DNA of 64,000 bases from Prescottella soli. Its GTDB lineage: Bacteria > Actinomycetota > Actinomycetes > Mycobacteriales > Mycobacteriaceae. A model generated the notes under the pieces. It made no database searches. It was not told the DNA's origin and worked only from the letters and a program-made list of their open reading frames with translations. Location: contig NZ_CP157276.1 in the NCBI RefSeq assembly GCF_040024445.1, positions 3,968,001-4,032,000 on the forward strand. The letters run 5' to 3'. The position numbers and the translations under genes were made by a program. Positions 40,577 through 49,354 of the stretch are shown one piece after another (position 1 is the stretch's first letter; every line of letters begins with the position of its first letter).

Positions 40577-40822
40577 TCAGCTGCTCGGACAGTCGTCGGA
40601 CCCGGTCCCGCGCCGGCGCACCGGCTTGGGGCCGAGTGCCTTGAGCCGCACCACGTCGGCACGCTCCACCTCGACCACCCGGTCGTCGGCGGTGCGGACC
40701 ACCACCGTCGGCTCGAGCTGCTCGAGCGTGCCGATCACGTCGGTGAGCGGGTGCGAGCTACCGGGTGGCAGGCGATACCGCACCACCACCCGGTCACCGA
40801 GCGAAGGCTCAGTCCTCGTCAT
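40577..40822 (-). CDS. Short protein matching only the N-terminal (SH3-like) domain of Rv0428c
   Basis: 81 aa: [25 protein letters not shown], then [27 protein letters not shown], then a basic tail. From memory, Rv0428c of M. tuberculosis has this beta-barrel domain joined to a GNAT acetyltransferase of about 200 residues and sits between def and xthA. Here the frame stops after the first domain and xthA begins 14 bases later, so the acetyltransferase part is missing. It overlaps the end of def by 14 bases. It could be a retained stand-alone domain or a decayed remnant; the clean frame and coupling favour the former. Confidence 0.7.
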   Translation of the reverse strand: MTRTEPSLGDRVVVRYRLPPGSSHPLTDVIGTLEQLEPTVVVRTADDRVVEVERADVVRLKALGPKPVRRRGTGSDDCPSS

Positions 40823-41414
40823 CGTCCTCGTCGTGACCGAACGGGTCGTCGACCGTGCCCGGCGTCCAGCTCAGGCCCGGCACGCCCCAGCCCTCCCGCT
40901 TGATCGTCTTCTTCGCGGCGCGCGCATTGCGGCCGATCAGGACGTCCACGTAGAGGAAGCCGTCGAGGTGTCCGGTCTCGTGCTGCAGCATCCGGGCGAA
41001 GAAGCCGCGGCCCTCGATCTCGATCGGGTTGCCGTCCTCGTCGGTGCCGGTGACCTTCGCCCAGTCCGCGCGGCCGGTGGGGAACTGCTCGCCGGGGACC
41101 GACAGACAGCCCTCGACGTCGTCGTCCGGATCCGGCATGGTCTCCGGGATCTCCGACGTCTCGAGCACCGGGTTGATCACGCAGCCGCGGCGGCGGACCG
41201 ACTTGCCCTTCTCGTCGACGTCGGGGCAGTCGTAGACGAACAGGCGCTTAGCGACACCCACCTGGTTCGCCGCCAGACCGACGCCGTTGGCGGCGTCCAT
41301 CGTCTCGTACATGTCGCGGATCAGATCGGCGAGTTCGGCCGGTGACTCGGTCACCTGCTTGGTCGCCTCGTGCAGGACCGGGTCGCCGACGATCCGGATC
41401 GGAAGAATTGCCAT
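40809..41414 (-). CDS. def: Peptide deformylase
   Basis: 201 aa metalloenzyme removing N-formyl from new proteins. The three motifs are intact: [19 protein letters not shown] (metal cysteine) and QHETGHLDG (HExxH). A long acidic tail (GHDEDDDED) follows. The ATG at 41414 lies eight bases after TATCCT, so the mRNA may be leaderless; a GTG two codons upstream is an alternative. Leads def-(Rv0428c-like)-xthA. Confidence 0.96.
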   Translation of the reverse strand: MAILPIRIVGDPVLHEATKQVTESPAELADLIRDMYETMDAANGVGLAANQVGVAKRLFVYDCPDVDEKGKSVRRRGCVINPVLETSEIPETMPDPDDDVEGCLSVPGEQFPTGRADWAKVTGTDEDGNPIEIEGRGFFARMLQHETGHLDGFLYVDVLIGRNARAAKKTIKREGWGVPGLSWTPGTVDDPFGHDEDDDED

Positions 41415-41650
41415 GGTCACCAAGGATAATGGGCGTGGATTTCGCGGCGCGCCCCGCTGGAACCCGGTGCCGGACGCCCCGATCGTGATTCAATGACCAG
41501 GAAGAACATCGGTGTAATTCGTGCTCGGTCCCGAGCGATGTCTCAGTGTCCGAGCGCACTGCTCGGCCTGATCCTGTCGGGTCCACGGGGCGCGGAGGTT
41601 TCGCTGAGGTCGAGCGGGATCGAGAAATCATCGAGCAGTCGAGGAGTGAG

Positions 41651-41977
41651 ATGGACGGCGCAGCAGCGCGGAACCAATCCGAACACAGCGACGGCACGTC
41701 GGCGCACGAGGTAGGCCAGGACGGACTCACCCGCCGCGAGCACGACATCCTCTCCTTCGAGCGGCAATGGTGGAAGTACGCCGGCGCCAAGGAGGAGGCC
41801 ATCAAGGAACTCTTCGCGATGTCGGCCACCCGCTACTACCAGGTGCTGAACGCGCTCGTCGATCGCCCCGAGGCCCTGGCCGCCGACCCGATGCTGGTCA
41901 AGCGGCTGCGTCGCCTGCGGGCCAGCCGGCAGAAGGCCCGCGCCGCTCGCCGGCTCGGCTTCGACATCCCCACATAG
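41651..41977 (+). CDS. DUF3263 protein (Rv0430 homologue)
   Basis: 108 aa. Core LTRREHDILSFERQWWKYAGAKEEAIKELFAMSATRYYQVLNALVDRPEAL (residues about 29-79), then a basic tail RRLRASRQKARAARRLGF. It is a small, conserved actinobacterial helical protein, possibly DNA-binding from its basic end; function unproven. GAGGAG upstream sets the ATG at 41651, excluding a 35-residue in-frame extension. Divergent from def and followed by the LytR_C gene as in M. tuberculosis. Confidence 0.88.
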   Translation: MDGAAARNQSEHSDGTSAHEVGQDGLTRREHDILSFERQWWKYAGAKEEAIKELFAMSATRYYQVLNALVDRPEALAADPMLVKRLRRLRASRQKARAARRLGFDIPT

Positions 41978-42061
41978 TCCGCTTCCCCAGCAGTCATCAA
42001 ACCCCCGGCCGTCGTCACCTCGTTACCGGAAGGGTCCGGCGCGCCGATTAAGGTCGGAACA

Positions 42062-42634
42062 GTGACCAACCCGAATCCCGAGTCGTCAGGCCCCCCGTTG
42101 CGCGCGATCGCGATGGTGCTGATCGCCCTCGCGATCCTCTTCGCCGGACTGGGCGCGGCCTCCCTGGGCGGCTCGGATTCGAGCGAATCGGCGCCCGTCG
42201 CGGAGACCAGCGCTGCACCGACGAGCACGGCCACCGCCACCACGACCGCCGCCGCGCAGGCCGCACGGACCACGACTGCCGCTCCCGCCGTCACGACCAC
42301 CACCTCGGCGGTCGCGCCCACCACCACGGCCGCTGCCGCGGCATCCGGCCCGGTCGACAAGTCGGTGCCGGTGCGGGTGTTCAACAACAGCAGCGTGTCC
42401 GGTCTCGCCGCGCAGACCGCGAACGAGTTGACGTCCAGCGGCTGGAACGTCTCCGAGACGGGTAACTACAGCTACGGCCTGATCCAGACCACCACCGTCT
42501 ACTACGGCAACACCGCCGCCGAGAAGCAGGCCGCGCAGGCCATCGCGGCGGAACTGGGCGTCTCGGCCGAGCCGCGCTTCACCGGCATCGCCAGCGCCTC
42601 GCCCGGAGTGATCGTGATCGTCACCTCCCAGTGA
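42062..42634 (+). CDS. LytR C-terminal domain envelope protein (Rv0431 homologue)
   Basis: 190 aa. A single N-terminal membrane helix ([23 protein letters not shown]), a Thr/Ala-rich external linker of about 55 residues, then a LytR_C domain ([52 protein letters not shown]). It sits outside the membrane, near the wall. In mycobacteria the homologue has been linked to vesicle formation. TAAGGT at 42049-42054 plus seven bases and GTG 42062 gives a leaderless start. Confidence 0.88.
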   Translation: MTNPNPESSGPPLRAIAMVLIALAILFAGLGAASLGGSDSSESAPVAETSAAPTSTATATTTAAAQAARTTTAAPAVTTTTSAVAPTTTAAAAASGPVDKSVPVRVFNNSSVSGLAAQTANELTSSGWNVSETGNYSYGLIQTTTVYYGNTAAEKQAAQAIAAELGVSAEPRFTGIASASPGVIVIVTSQ

Positions 42635-42696
42635 GTGGGCGGGCCCTGCTCGTTATGATCATCGGCAGATTTCAACCACCTCGAAGGAGCGGTTCG

Positions 42697-43407
42697 ATGG
42701 CCTCGCAATCCACCCGTCGCAAGTCCTGGCGCGTCGTGACCCCGTTGGTCGCGATCGCCGCGCTGGGCCTCACCGCCTGCTCGAACAGCGAGGGGCCCAG
42801 CAACCAGCCCGGCACCACCCCGCCGGTGTGGACCGGATCCCCGGCTCCCGCGGGTGGGCACGGCGAGGCCGGCTCCGAGCACGTCACCACCTCGACCTCC
42901 GCCGACAACGTCTCGGTGCAGCTCAAGGATGCGAAGGGCACGCAGGTCGGTACCGCGACCCTCGCCGAGACCGGCGGCTACGTCCAGATCACCGTCGACG
43001 CCCAGGGCCTGAAGCCCGGCTTCCACGGCCTCCACATCCACTCGGTCGGCAAGTGCGAGCCCAACTCCGTCGCACCCACCGGCGGCGAGCCCGGCAACTT
43101 CCTCTCCGCCGGCGGTCACTACCAGGTCGCGGGCCACACCGGTCACCCGGCGAGCGGCGACCTCACCTCCCTCGAGGTGCGCGAGGACGGCAAGGCCTAC
43201 CTCGTCACCACCACCAGCGCCTTCACCCTCGACGACCTGAAGAACGGCGGCAAGGGCACCGCGCTGATGATCCACGCGGACGCCGACAACTTCGCCAACA
43301 TCCCCGGCCGCTACACGCTGCCCGACAACGCACCCGTGCCGGACCAGCAGACGCTGACCACCGGCGACGCCGGCGGCCGCGTCGCCTGCGGCGTCATCGG
43401 AGGCTGA
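42697..43407 (+). CDS. sodC: Cu/Zn superoxide dismutase lipoprotein
   Basis: 236 aa. Signal peptide with lipobox LTAC, a Pro/Gly linker, then the SOD domain: [12 protein letters not shown] (two Cu histidines and a disulfide cysteine), [18 protein letters not shown] (bridging and Zn-type histidines with aspartate), MIHADADNF (last Cu histidine), and GGRVACGVI with the second cysteine. It dismutates superoxide at the cell surface. AAGGAG seven bases upstream places the ATG. Confidence 0.95.
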   Translation: MASQSTRRKSWRVVTPLVAIAALGLTACSNSEGPSNQPGTTPPVWTGSPAPAGGHGEAGSEHVTTSTSADNVSVQLKDAKGTQVGTATLAETGGYVQITVDAQGLKPGFHGLHIHSVGKCEPNSVAPTGGEPGNFLSAGGHYQVAGHTGHPASGDLTSLEVREDGKAYLVTTTSAFTLDDLKNGGKGTALMIHADADNFANIPGRYTLPDNAPVPDQQTLTTGDAGGRVACGVIGG

Positions 43408-43430
43408 CGACCCGGCACAGCACCACCGCG

Positions 43431-43456
43431 ACGGCGGGGCCATCAGGCCCCGCCGT
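43431..43456 (+). terminator. Intrinsic terminator after sodC
   Basis: Perfect 11-base stem: ACGGCGGGGCC (43431-43441) pairs with GGCCCCGCCGT (43446-43456), with a four-base loop ATCA. A short TTCG follows. Confidence 0.88.
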
Positions 43457-43534
43457 TTCGCGTCCCGCGGGCCGTCGGACGCCGCGCCGTCGGGCATCCT
43501 GCGGGCTCTCGGACGCTGTGGTTGGATCGGAACC

Positions 43535-44653
43535 GTGGGAGTCCCGTTCGCCGGTTCGCCGCGTCCGACCCTCGGGGTGGAATGGGAGATCGCGCTGGTC
43601 GACAGGACCACCCGCGATCTCTCCAACACTGCCGCCGCCGTCTTCGACGCGGTCGGCGAGCTGGCCGACGAACCGCGGGTCACCAAGGAGTTGCTGCGCA
43701 ACACCGTTGAGTTCGTCACCGGCATCTGCGACAACGTCGGCGAGGCCATCGACGACCTCTCCGAGACGATGTCGCTGGTGCGTCGGGCCGCCGATCCGCT
43801 CGGCGTCGACCTCATGTGCGCCGGCACCCACCCGTTCGCGCAGTGGTCCACCCAGTTGCTCACCCGGACCCCGCACTACGACGAGCTGATCGAGCGCACC
43901 CAGTGGTGGGGGCGGCAGATGCTCATCTGGGGCGTGCACGTGCACGTCGGGATCTCCGCGAAGGAGAAGGTGTTCCCGATCCTGAACTCGCTTCTGCTGA
44001 AATATCCGCATTTGCTTGCTCTTTCGGCTTCGTCCCCGATGTGGGCCGGCGTCGACACCGGCTACGCCAGCAACCGCGCGCTGATGTTCCAGCAGCTACC
44101 CACCGCGGGGCTGCCGTTCCAGTTCGAGGACTGGACCCAGTTCGAGGGCTACGTCCACGACCAGCTCACCACCGGTGTCATCGAGAATCTCGGTGGGCTG
44201 CACTGGGACATCCGCCCCGCGCCCCGCTGGGGCACCATCGAGGTCCGCGTCTGCGACGGCATCTCCACCCGCAGCGAACTCAGCGCCCTCGTCGCGCTCG
44301 TCCACTGCCTCGTCGTCGACCTCGACACCCGGCTCGAGGCGGGGGAGACGCTGCCGTCCATGCCGCCGTGGCACGTGCAGGAGAACAAGTGGCGCGCAGC
44401 CCGATACGGGCTCGACGCCGAAGTGATCCTGGGCGCCGACAACAGCGAACGTCTCGTCACCGACGACCTCGACGACCTGCTGGACAAGCTCGCCCCCACC
44501 GCCGCCCGGCTCGGGTGCGCCGACGAACTCGCCCGCGTCGCCGACATCCCGCGCCGCGGGGCGTCGTACCAACGCCAGCGCAAGGTCGCCGCGGCCACCG
44601 GCGGCGACGTGCGCGCCGTCGTCAGCTCGCTCGTCGACGAACTCGACACGTAA
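43535..44653 (+). CDS. Carboxylate-amine ligase, YbdK/GCS2 family (Rv0433 homologue)
   Basis: 372 aa. Glutamate-cysteine-ligase-type 2 fold: TLGVEWEIALVD at the N terminus, LLRNTVEFVTGICDNV, HPFAQW, WGVHVHVGI, NRALMFQQLPTAGLPF and GTIEVRVCD. Members join glutamate to an amine using ATP; true gamma-glutamylcysteine ligase activity is weak or unproven for this subgroup. TTGGAT plus seven bases and GTG 43535 suggests a leaderless mRNA. It follows sodC as in M. tuberculosis. Confidence 0.9.
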   Translation: MGVPFAGSPRPTLGVEWEIALVDRTTRDLSNTAAAVFDAVGELADEPRVTKELLRNTVEFVTGICDNVGEAIDDLSETMSLVRRAADPLGVDLMCAGTHPFAQWSTQLLTRTPHYDELIERTQWWGRQMLIWGVHVHVGISAKEKVFPILNSLLLKYPHLLALSASSPMWAGVDTGYASNRALMFQQLPTAGLPFQFEDWTQFEGYVHDQLTTGVIENLGGLHWDIRPAPRWGTIEVRVCDGISTRSELSALVALVHCLVVDLDTRLEAGETLPSMPPWHVQENKWRAARYGLDAEVILGADNSERLVTDDLDDLLDKLAPTAARLGCADELARVADIPRRGASYQRQRKVAAATGGDVRAVVSSLVDELDT

Positions 44654-44686
44654 GGTCACATTCACTCGCCGTTTACTATGGACGGC

Positions 44687-46006
44687 GTGTTGGTGGACGG
44701 TGGCGCGCGTACGGAGCCAGTGCGGCTCACCGATCGAACCCGAAATGTCCTGGTAGGCGGTGGTGTCGCCGCCGTCGTCCTCGTCCTCACCGGGCTGCAG
44801 ATCTTCGCCTCCTCGCGCGGCTTCCAGGGTCCGCTCGAGAGCCTGCTCCACGATTTCGTCGGCACCCCCAAGTCGGCGTCCGTGCCGTGGGCCGGGCTCG
44901 CCCTCGCGATGGTCGGGCTCACCAACCGGCAGCGGGTGATCGCGCTGTCGAGCGCGGCCGGGATCGACGTCGTCATCGCCGCGATCCGCTACCTCGCGGG
45001 CGGACCGCTGACCGTCGGCAACGGTGCTGTGATCGTGTTGACCTCGATCGGCGTGTACGCCGGCGCGAAATGGCAAGGCGAGCAGCGACGCAGTGCCCTC
45101 ATGGGCGTCGGGCTCGGTGCCCTCCTGATCGTCGCCACCAAGTTCGGCGACGTGTGGCTGCAGATCACCGTCATCGCCCGCCCGATGGTCCTCGACCAGT
45201 ACGTCCAGCTCGCCGACCACGCCCTCGGCAACCCGTCGTGGGTGATGGGGAACGTGGTCGACGCCCTCGGCTCGATCGGCTACGGCGTCCTGCACTGGGT
45301 GTACATCGAACTGCCGGTCGCCGCGATCGTCATCGCGCTCTACCAGCTGCGCAAGGGCTGGCCGTCGCACCACCTGGTGCGCACCTTCCTCCTCATCGGG
45401 CTGATCGGGCCGGTCTTCTACATCCTGTTCCCGGTGGTCGGGCCCATCTTCGCGTTCGGCGCCGACGGCAACGGCTTCCAGGTCGGCGACTTCTGGCCGA
45501 GCGTCGTGCCGTTCGACGTGACGCCGTCGTCCATGCCGTTCGACGACGCCACCCCCCGCAACTGCATGCCCAGCCTGCACACCGCGTGGTCGCTCGCGCT
45601 GTTCATCCACTCGCGGCAGGGACCGTGGTGGCTGCGCTGGGGCGGCGCGTTCTGGTTCGTGTGCACGCTGTCGGCGACCCTCGGCTTCGGCTACCACTAC
45701 GGCGTCGATCTGGTCGCGGGCGTCGTGCTGACGCTGACACTCGAGTCGGCCCTGCGCGCCCCGGAGCGCGGGTGGGGCGGGTTCCGGATCCGGCTCGTCG
45801 CCGGCGGCGCCGTGCTGCTGGCGGCGCTGCTGCTGAGCTACCGGTACCTGGCCGTGGAGATCGCCGAGTACCCGATCGTGGCGACGCCGCTGCTGCTGGG
45901 CGTCCCGGCACTGTTCGCTTTCGCGTACTGGCGCACCTTCTACCGCCCGGTCTCCCCGCGTTTTGCGCACTTGTCGCTCCCGGAGGACGCCGCGTCGGCG
46001 CGATAA
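44687..46006 (+). CDS. PAP2-superfamily membrane protein, Aur1/Ipt1-like
   Basis: 439 aa, about ten helices. The lipid phosphatase/phosphotransferase motifs are FGADGNGF, then RNCMPSLHTAWSLALF and GFGYHYGVDLVAG (catalytic His in SLH and GYHYGVD). This places it with inositolphosphotransferase-like PAP2 proteins that handle lipid-linked phosphates outside the membrane. TACTAT at 44674-44679 ends exactly seven bases before GTG 44687, so I prefer that to ATG 44678, which lies inside the -10. The last 17 codons, including the TAA, are made of an intergenic repeat element. Confidence 0.85.
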   Translation: MLVDGGARTEPVRLTDRTRNVLVGGGVAAVVLVLTGLQIFASSRGFQGPLESLLHDFVGTPKSASVPWAGLALAMVGLTNRQRVIALSSAAGIDVVIAAIRYLAGGPLTVGNGAVIVLTSIGVYAGAKWQGEQRRSALMGVGLGALLIVATKFGDVWLQITVIARPMVLDQYVQLADHALGNPSWVMGNVVDALGSIGYGVLHWVYIELPVAAIVIALYQLRKGWPSHHLVRTFLLIGLIGPVFYILFPVVGPIFAFGADGNGFQVGDFWPSVVPFDVTPSSMPFDDATPRNCMPSLHTAWSLALFIHSRQGPWWLRWGGAFWFVCTLSATLGFGYHYGVDLVAGVVLTLTLESALRAPERGWGGFRIRLVAGGAVLLAALLLSYRYLAVEIAEYPIVATPLLLGVPALFAFAYWRTFYRPVSPRFAHLSLPEDAASAR

Positions 46007-46033
46007 GTGCGCAAAACGCGGGGGTGGGGAGAC
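45950..46033. repeat. Repeat element, inverted pair forming a 24-bp hairpin
   Basis: Left arm 45954-45977 and right arm 46000-46023 are reverse complements with one mismatch; both contain GCGCAAAACGCGGG or its complement. The outer blocks 45950-45957 and 46026-46033 (GTCTCCCC and GGGGAGAC) are also complementary but offset by a few bases. It lies at the convergent ends of the PAP2 gene and mnhG and overlaps the PAP2 stop codon. The same 18-base core recurs at 57.8 and 58.9 kb. Confidence 0.9.
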
Positions 46034-46034
46034 G

Positions 46035-46376
46035 CTAGCGGAACGTGCCGGGGGTGTCGTCGTGCTGGTCCATGAGCAGTCCGTCGCGCCCGCGCTGCTC
46101 GCGGTAGGCGACGCGACCCACGCTGTGCGCGATGACGGGCGCGGTGAGCAGCGTGAACAGGCCGATGAGCACGAGCATCCAGATGTCGACGTTGCCGTGC
46201 AGCCGGATCACCGCGCCGACCAGCACCAGCACCAGGCCGACGACCTGTGGCTTGGTGGCGGCGTGCATGCGGGAGAGGGTGTCGGGGAATCGGACGATGC
46301 CGATCGCGGCGGTGAGCGCGAGCAGCGATCCGGTCAGGATGCAGATCGCGGCCAGGACCTCGAGGAAGGTGTTCAC
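46035..46376 (-). CDS. mnhG: Mrp Na+/H+ antiporter subunit G
   Basis: 113 aa, three helices. Family pattern LLALTAAIGIVRFPDTLSRMHAATKPQVVG, then a second and third helix and a hydrophilic C terminus. Last gene of the Mrp operon. The GTG start overlaps the mnhF stop. Part of the multi-subunit complex that exchanges Na+ or K+ for H+ at the membrane. Confidence 0.93.
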   Translation of the reverse strand: MNTFLEVLAAICILTGSLLALTAAIGIVRFPDTLSRMHAATKPQVVGLVLVLVGAVIRLHGNVDIWMLVLIGLFTLLTAPVIAHSVGRVAYREQRGRDGLLMDQHDDTPGTFR

Positions 46377-46633
46377 GAGTCGTCACTCACCCGGAATCGG
46401 GCCACACTCACCGAGCCGACGAAGCCGACCAGGGCGAGCGCGACGATGGCGGGCACGATCGTGGTGTCGCCGCTGTAGGCGGCCCAGATCGACAGCCCAC
46501 AGATAGCAGTCGCGATGAGGGTGTCCATCGCCACCAGGCGGTCGAGGCTGCCGGGCCCCGCCAACAGTCGGTAGGTGGTGAGCAGCGCCGCCACCACCAG
46601 CATTGCTCCGGCGATGATCATCACGGCCGTCAT
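46373..46633 (-). CDS. mnhF: Mrp Na+/H+ antiporter subunit F
   Basis: 86 aa with three helices. The family signature is the loop RLLAGPGSLDRLVAMDTL after the first helix; PAIVALALVGFVGSVSVARF closes it. ATG 46633 overlaps the mnhE stop by ATGA. Sits in its usual place between E and G. Confidence 0.93.
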   Translation of the reverse strand: MTAVMIIAGAMLVVAALLTTYRLLAGPGSLDRLVAMDTLIATAICGLSIWAAYSGDTTIVPAIVALALVGFVGSVSVARFRVSDDS

Positions 46634-47202
46634 GCTCGATCCTCCCTGCCCTCTTCGTGGTACTCGTAGTCGCGCAGATGCCACGGCGCCGGCTGCCATT
46701 CCGAATCGCGCTCGAACGACGCGATGAACAGCCGCTCGAGCTGCCGCACCGAACGGTAGAACTGGTCCACGGACTTGGTCGTCCCGACGTCGAGGACGTG
46801 CACGTACACCGCGCGTCGGGCCTGGTCGACCTCGAGCACCATGGTGCCGGGGATCAGGTTGAGCACGTCGATGCACAGGGTGAGCACCAGGTCCGACTTG
46901 ATGCCGAGCTTGCAGCGCAGCACCCCGGTGACCGGCGGCGGTCCGGGACGGATCGCGAGCCATGCGACCTGCACACTCGACTGCGCGGCGTAGAAGATGA
47001 TCATCCAGGCGAGCTTGACCATCGACAGCAGGTGTACCCGGCCCTCGACCGGCACCCGCGGCAGCGGCAGCAGCCACATGATGAGCACGCCCACGATGAG
47101 GCCGCCGACCAGGTTCGCGATGCTGAAGGTGCCCCACAGCAGGATCCACACCAGCGCCAGCCACGCGAGGACGCCGACGCGGAGTACGCGTTCGCGGGTC
47201 AT
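46630..47202 (-). CDS. mnhE: Mrp Na+/H+ antiporter subunit E
   Basis: 190 aa. Two N-terminal helices (VLAWLALVWILLWGTF; ANLVGGLIVGVLIMWLLPL), a further membrane segment around LAWMIIFYAAQSSVQVAWLAI, then the conserved cytoplasmic part with NLIPGTMVLEVD and VYVHVLDVGT. ATG overlaps the mnhD stop (ATGA). The tail after residue 150 is longer than the minimal family length. Confidence 0.92.
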   Translation of the reverse strand: MTRERVLRVGVLAWLALVWILLWGTFSIANLVGGLIVGVLIMWLLPLPRVPVEGRVHLLSMVKLAWMIIFYAAQSSVQVAWLAIRPGPPPVTGVLRCKLGIKSDLVLTLCIDVLNLIPGTMVLEVDQARRAVYVHVLDVGTTKSVDQFYRSVRQLERLFIASFERDSEWQPAPWHLRDYEYHEEGREDRA

Positions 47203-48800
47203 CGGCCACCTCCCTCGCCCAGGACGGCAGTGATGTAGACGTCCCGATTCTGCAGGTCCTGCGCGGCGCGGTCACTGATCCCGATCATCGGGCCCGCGAA
47301 GACCGTCAGCGCCAGGCCGACGGCGGCGAGGCCGATCGTCGGCAACAGCATGAACATCGGCATCTTTCCGACGTCCTCGCGGTCGACGAACGCGATGTCC
47401 TCCTCGGACTCGTCGATCAGCGCCGACGGGCTGACGTCCGCGAGCTCACCCTCCGGGGCGTCGGCGCGGGCCCGCCAGAACGCCTTGGTCCAGACGCGCG
47501 CCACGACGTACAGCGTCAGCAGACTGGTGACGGTGCCGCCGGCGACGAGGATCCACGACAGCGCGCTCGGGTGCGCGACACCGGCCTGCAGCAGCGCGAT
47601 CTTGCCGATGAAGCCCGAGAACGGCGGGATGCCGCCGAGGTTGAGCGCCGGAACGAGGAACACGATCGCGAGCAGGGGGCTGGCCGCCGCGAGACCGCCG
47701 AGGCGGCGCAGCGACGACGACCCGGCCTGCCGCTCGATCAGGCCCACCACCAGGAACAGCGTCGTCTGCACGATGATGTGGTGCGCCACGTAGTACACCG
47801 CACCGGACAGACCGGCCTGCGTCGACAGCGCGACACCGAAGATCATGTAGCCGATGTGGCTGACCAGCGTGAACGACAGCAGACGCTTGATGTCGCTCTG
47901 CGCGATCGCACCGAAGATGCCGACGATCATCGTCAGCAGGCCGCACACCATGAGGACGTTGTCGAGCTCGCCCTGCGGGAACAACAGTGTGTGCGCGCGG
48001 ATGATCGCGTACACGCCGACCTTGGTGAGCAGGCCCGCGAACACCGCGGTGACCGGGGCCGGGGCGGTGGGGTAGGAGTCGGGCAGCCACGTCGACAGCG
48101 GGAACACCGCCGCCTTGATGCCGAACGCGACCAGCAGCACACCGAAGATCGCCATGCGGGTGCCGACGGGGACGTCGTCGAACCGCTGGGCCATCTGCGC
48201 GAGGTTGAGCGTGCCGGTGGCGGCGTACGCGAACGCGATCCCGCACAGGAAGATCAGCGACGACACCATCGACACCATGACGTACGAGACGCCGGCGCGG
48301 ACGCGGTCGGCGCTCGCGCCCAGCGTCAGCAGCACGAAGCTCGCCGCGAGCAGCACCTCGAACCCGACGTACAGGTTGAACAGGTCGCCGGCGAGGAACG
48401 CGTTGCACACGCCGGCCGTCAGCGCCAGGTACGTGGGCAGGAAGATCGACACCGGCTGGTGTTCCTGCCCGTCACGGATGCCCTGGCCGACGGCGTAGAC
48501 CATGACGGCGAGCAGCACGATCGACGACACCAGCAGCATCAGCGCCGACAACCGGTCGACGACGAGCGTGATACCGATCGGGGTGTCCCAGCCGCCCACC
48601 TGGATCGCGGTGGTGCCGAACCGGTCCGCGAGGTACAGCAGCATCGCGGACACACCAGTGACGCCGACCAGCGCGGTGATGGTGATCCAGCGCTGCGCGG
48701 TGGGCCGGCGGCCGACGATCAGCGTGACCGCCGCGGCGATCATCGGGATCAGGACCGGCAGCGGGGCGAGGGTGCCGATGAGGTCGGCCGAGAGCGTCAT
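47199..48800 (-). CDS. mnhD: Mrp Na+/H+ antiporter subunit D
   Basis: 533 aa, complex I NuoN/NuoM-like proton-conducting subunit with about 14 helices. Seen: FNLYVGFEVLLAASFVLL (conserved glutamate in helix 5), KAAVFPLSTWLPDSYPTAPAPVTAVFAGLLTKVGVYAI (the helix 7-8 lysine block, residues about 229-266) and a late lysine helix. ATG overlaps the mnhC stop (ATGA). A C-terminal cytoplasmic insert before the last helix is acidic. Confidence 0.95.
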   Translation of the reverse strand: MTLSADLIGTLAPLPVLIPMIAAAVTLIVGRRPTAQRWITITALVGVTGVSAMLLYLADRFGTTAIQVGGWDTPIGITLVVDRLSALMLLVSSIVLLAVMVYAVGQGIRDGQEHQPVSIFLPTYLALTAGVCNAFLAGDLFNLYVGFEVLLAASFVLLTLGASADRVRAGVSYVMVSMVSSLIFLCGIAFAYAATGTLNLAQMAQRFDDVPVGTRMAIFGVLLVAFGIKAAVFPLSTWLPDSYPTAPAPVTAVFAGLLTKVGVYAIIRAHTLLFPQGELDNVLMVCGLLTMIVGIFGAIAQSDIKRLLSFTLVSHIGYMIFGVALSTQAGLSGAVYYVAHHIIVQTTLFLVVGLIERQAGSSSLRRLGGLAAASPLLAIVFLVPALNLGGIPPFSGFIGKIALLQAGVAHPSALSWILVAGGTVTSLLTLYVVARVWTKAFWRARADAPEGELADVSPSALIDESEEDIAFVDREDVGKMPMFMLLPTIGLAAVGLALTVFAGPMIGISDRAAQDLQNRDVYITAVLGEGGGR

Positions 48801-49354
48801 CGTCGGCCTCCCGGCATCTCGGACTCGATCTCCCCGTGTCCCTCGTGCAGGTCCTCGTACGACTGGTAGTCCTCGGGGTCCTCGAGGAGGTCGACGGGAA
48901 TCGGGTTGCCCGCGGAGTCGAAGGCGTCGCCGCTCTTGGACGGCGCGCCGGTGACCGGGTCGTCGGACCGGTCGCGGTCCGGGGCCTCTGCGGGGCTGCG
49001 GCGCTTGGAGACCTTGGTGTCCTCGGTGTCGTCCTCGACGCGGTCCGCGGTGGTGATCTTGTAGGAGCGGTAGGCGAGGGCCAGCACGAACGCGGCGATT
49101 CCCATCGTGATGACGATCGCGGTGAGGATCATCGCCTGCGCGAGCGGATCGGCCATCTCCTCGTGCACCGATTCGCGGCCCACGATCGGCGGGTTGCCGG
49201 ACCGTCCGCCGATGGTGAGGATCAGCAGGTTGACGGCGTTGCCGACGAGCAGCAGGCCCAGCAGCATCCGGGTGATGCTGCGTTCGATCAGCAGGTAGAC
49301 ACCCGCCGCGGTGAGCACGCCGATGAGGATCAGCGACGCGAGATCGGCACTCAT
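48797..49354 (-). CDS. mnhC: Mrp Na+/H+ antiporter subunit C
   Basis: 185 aa. NuoK-like three-helix core in the first 110 residues: GVYLLIERSITRMLLGLLLVGNAVNLLIL and DPLAQAMILTAIVITMGIAAFVLAL. An acidic, disordered cytoplasmic tail of about 75 residues (EDDTEDTKVSKRRSPAEAP onward) is longer than in most homologues. ATG 49354 overlaps the mnhA stop by one base (TGATG). Confidence 0.93.
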   Translation of the reverse strand: MSADLASLILIGVLTAAGVYLLIERSITRMLLGLLLVGNAVNLLILTIGGRSGNPPIVGRESVHEEMADPLAQAMILTAIVITMGIAAFVLALAYRSYKITTADRVEDDTEDTKVSKRRSPAEAPDRDRSDDPVTGAPSKSGDAFDSAGNPIPVDLLEDPEDYQSYEDLHEGHGEIESEMPGGRR

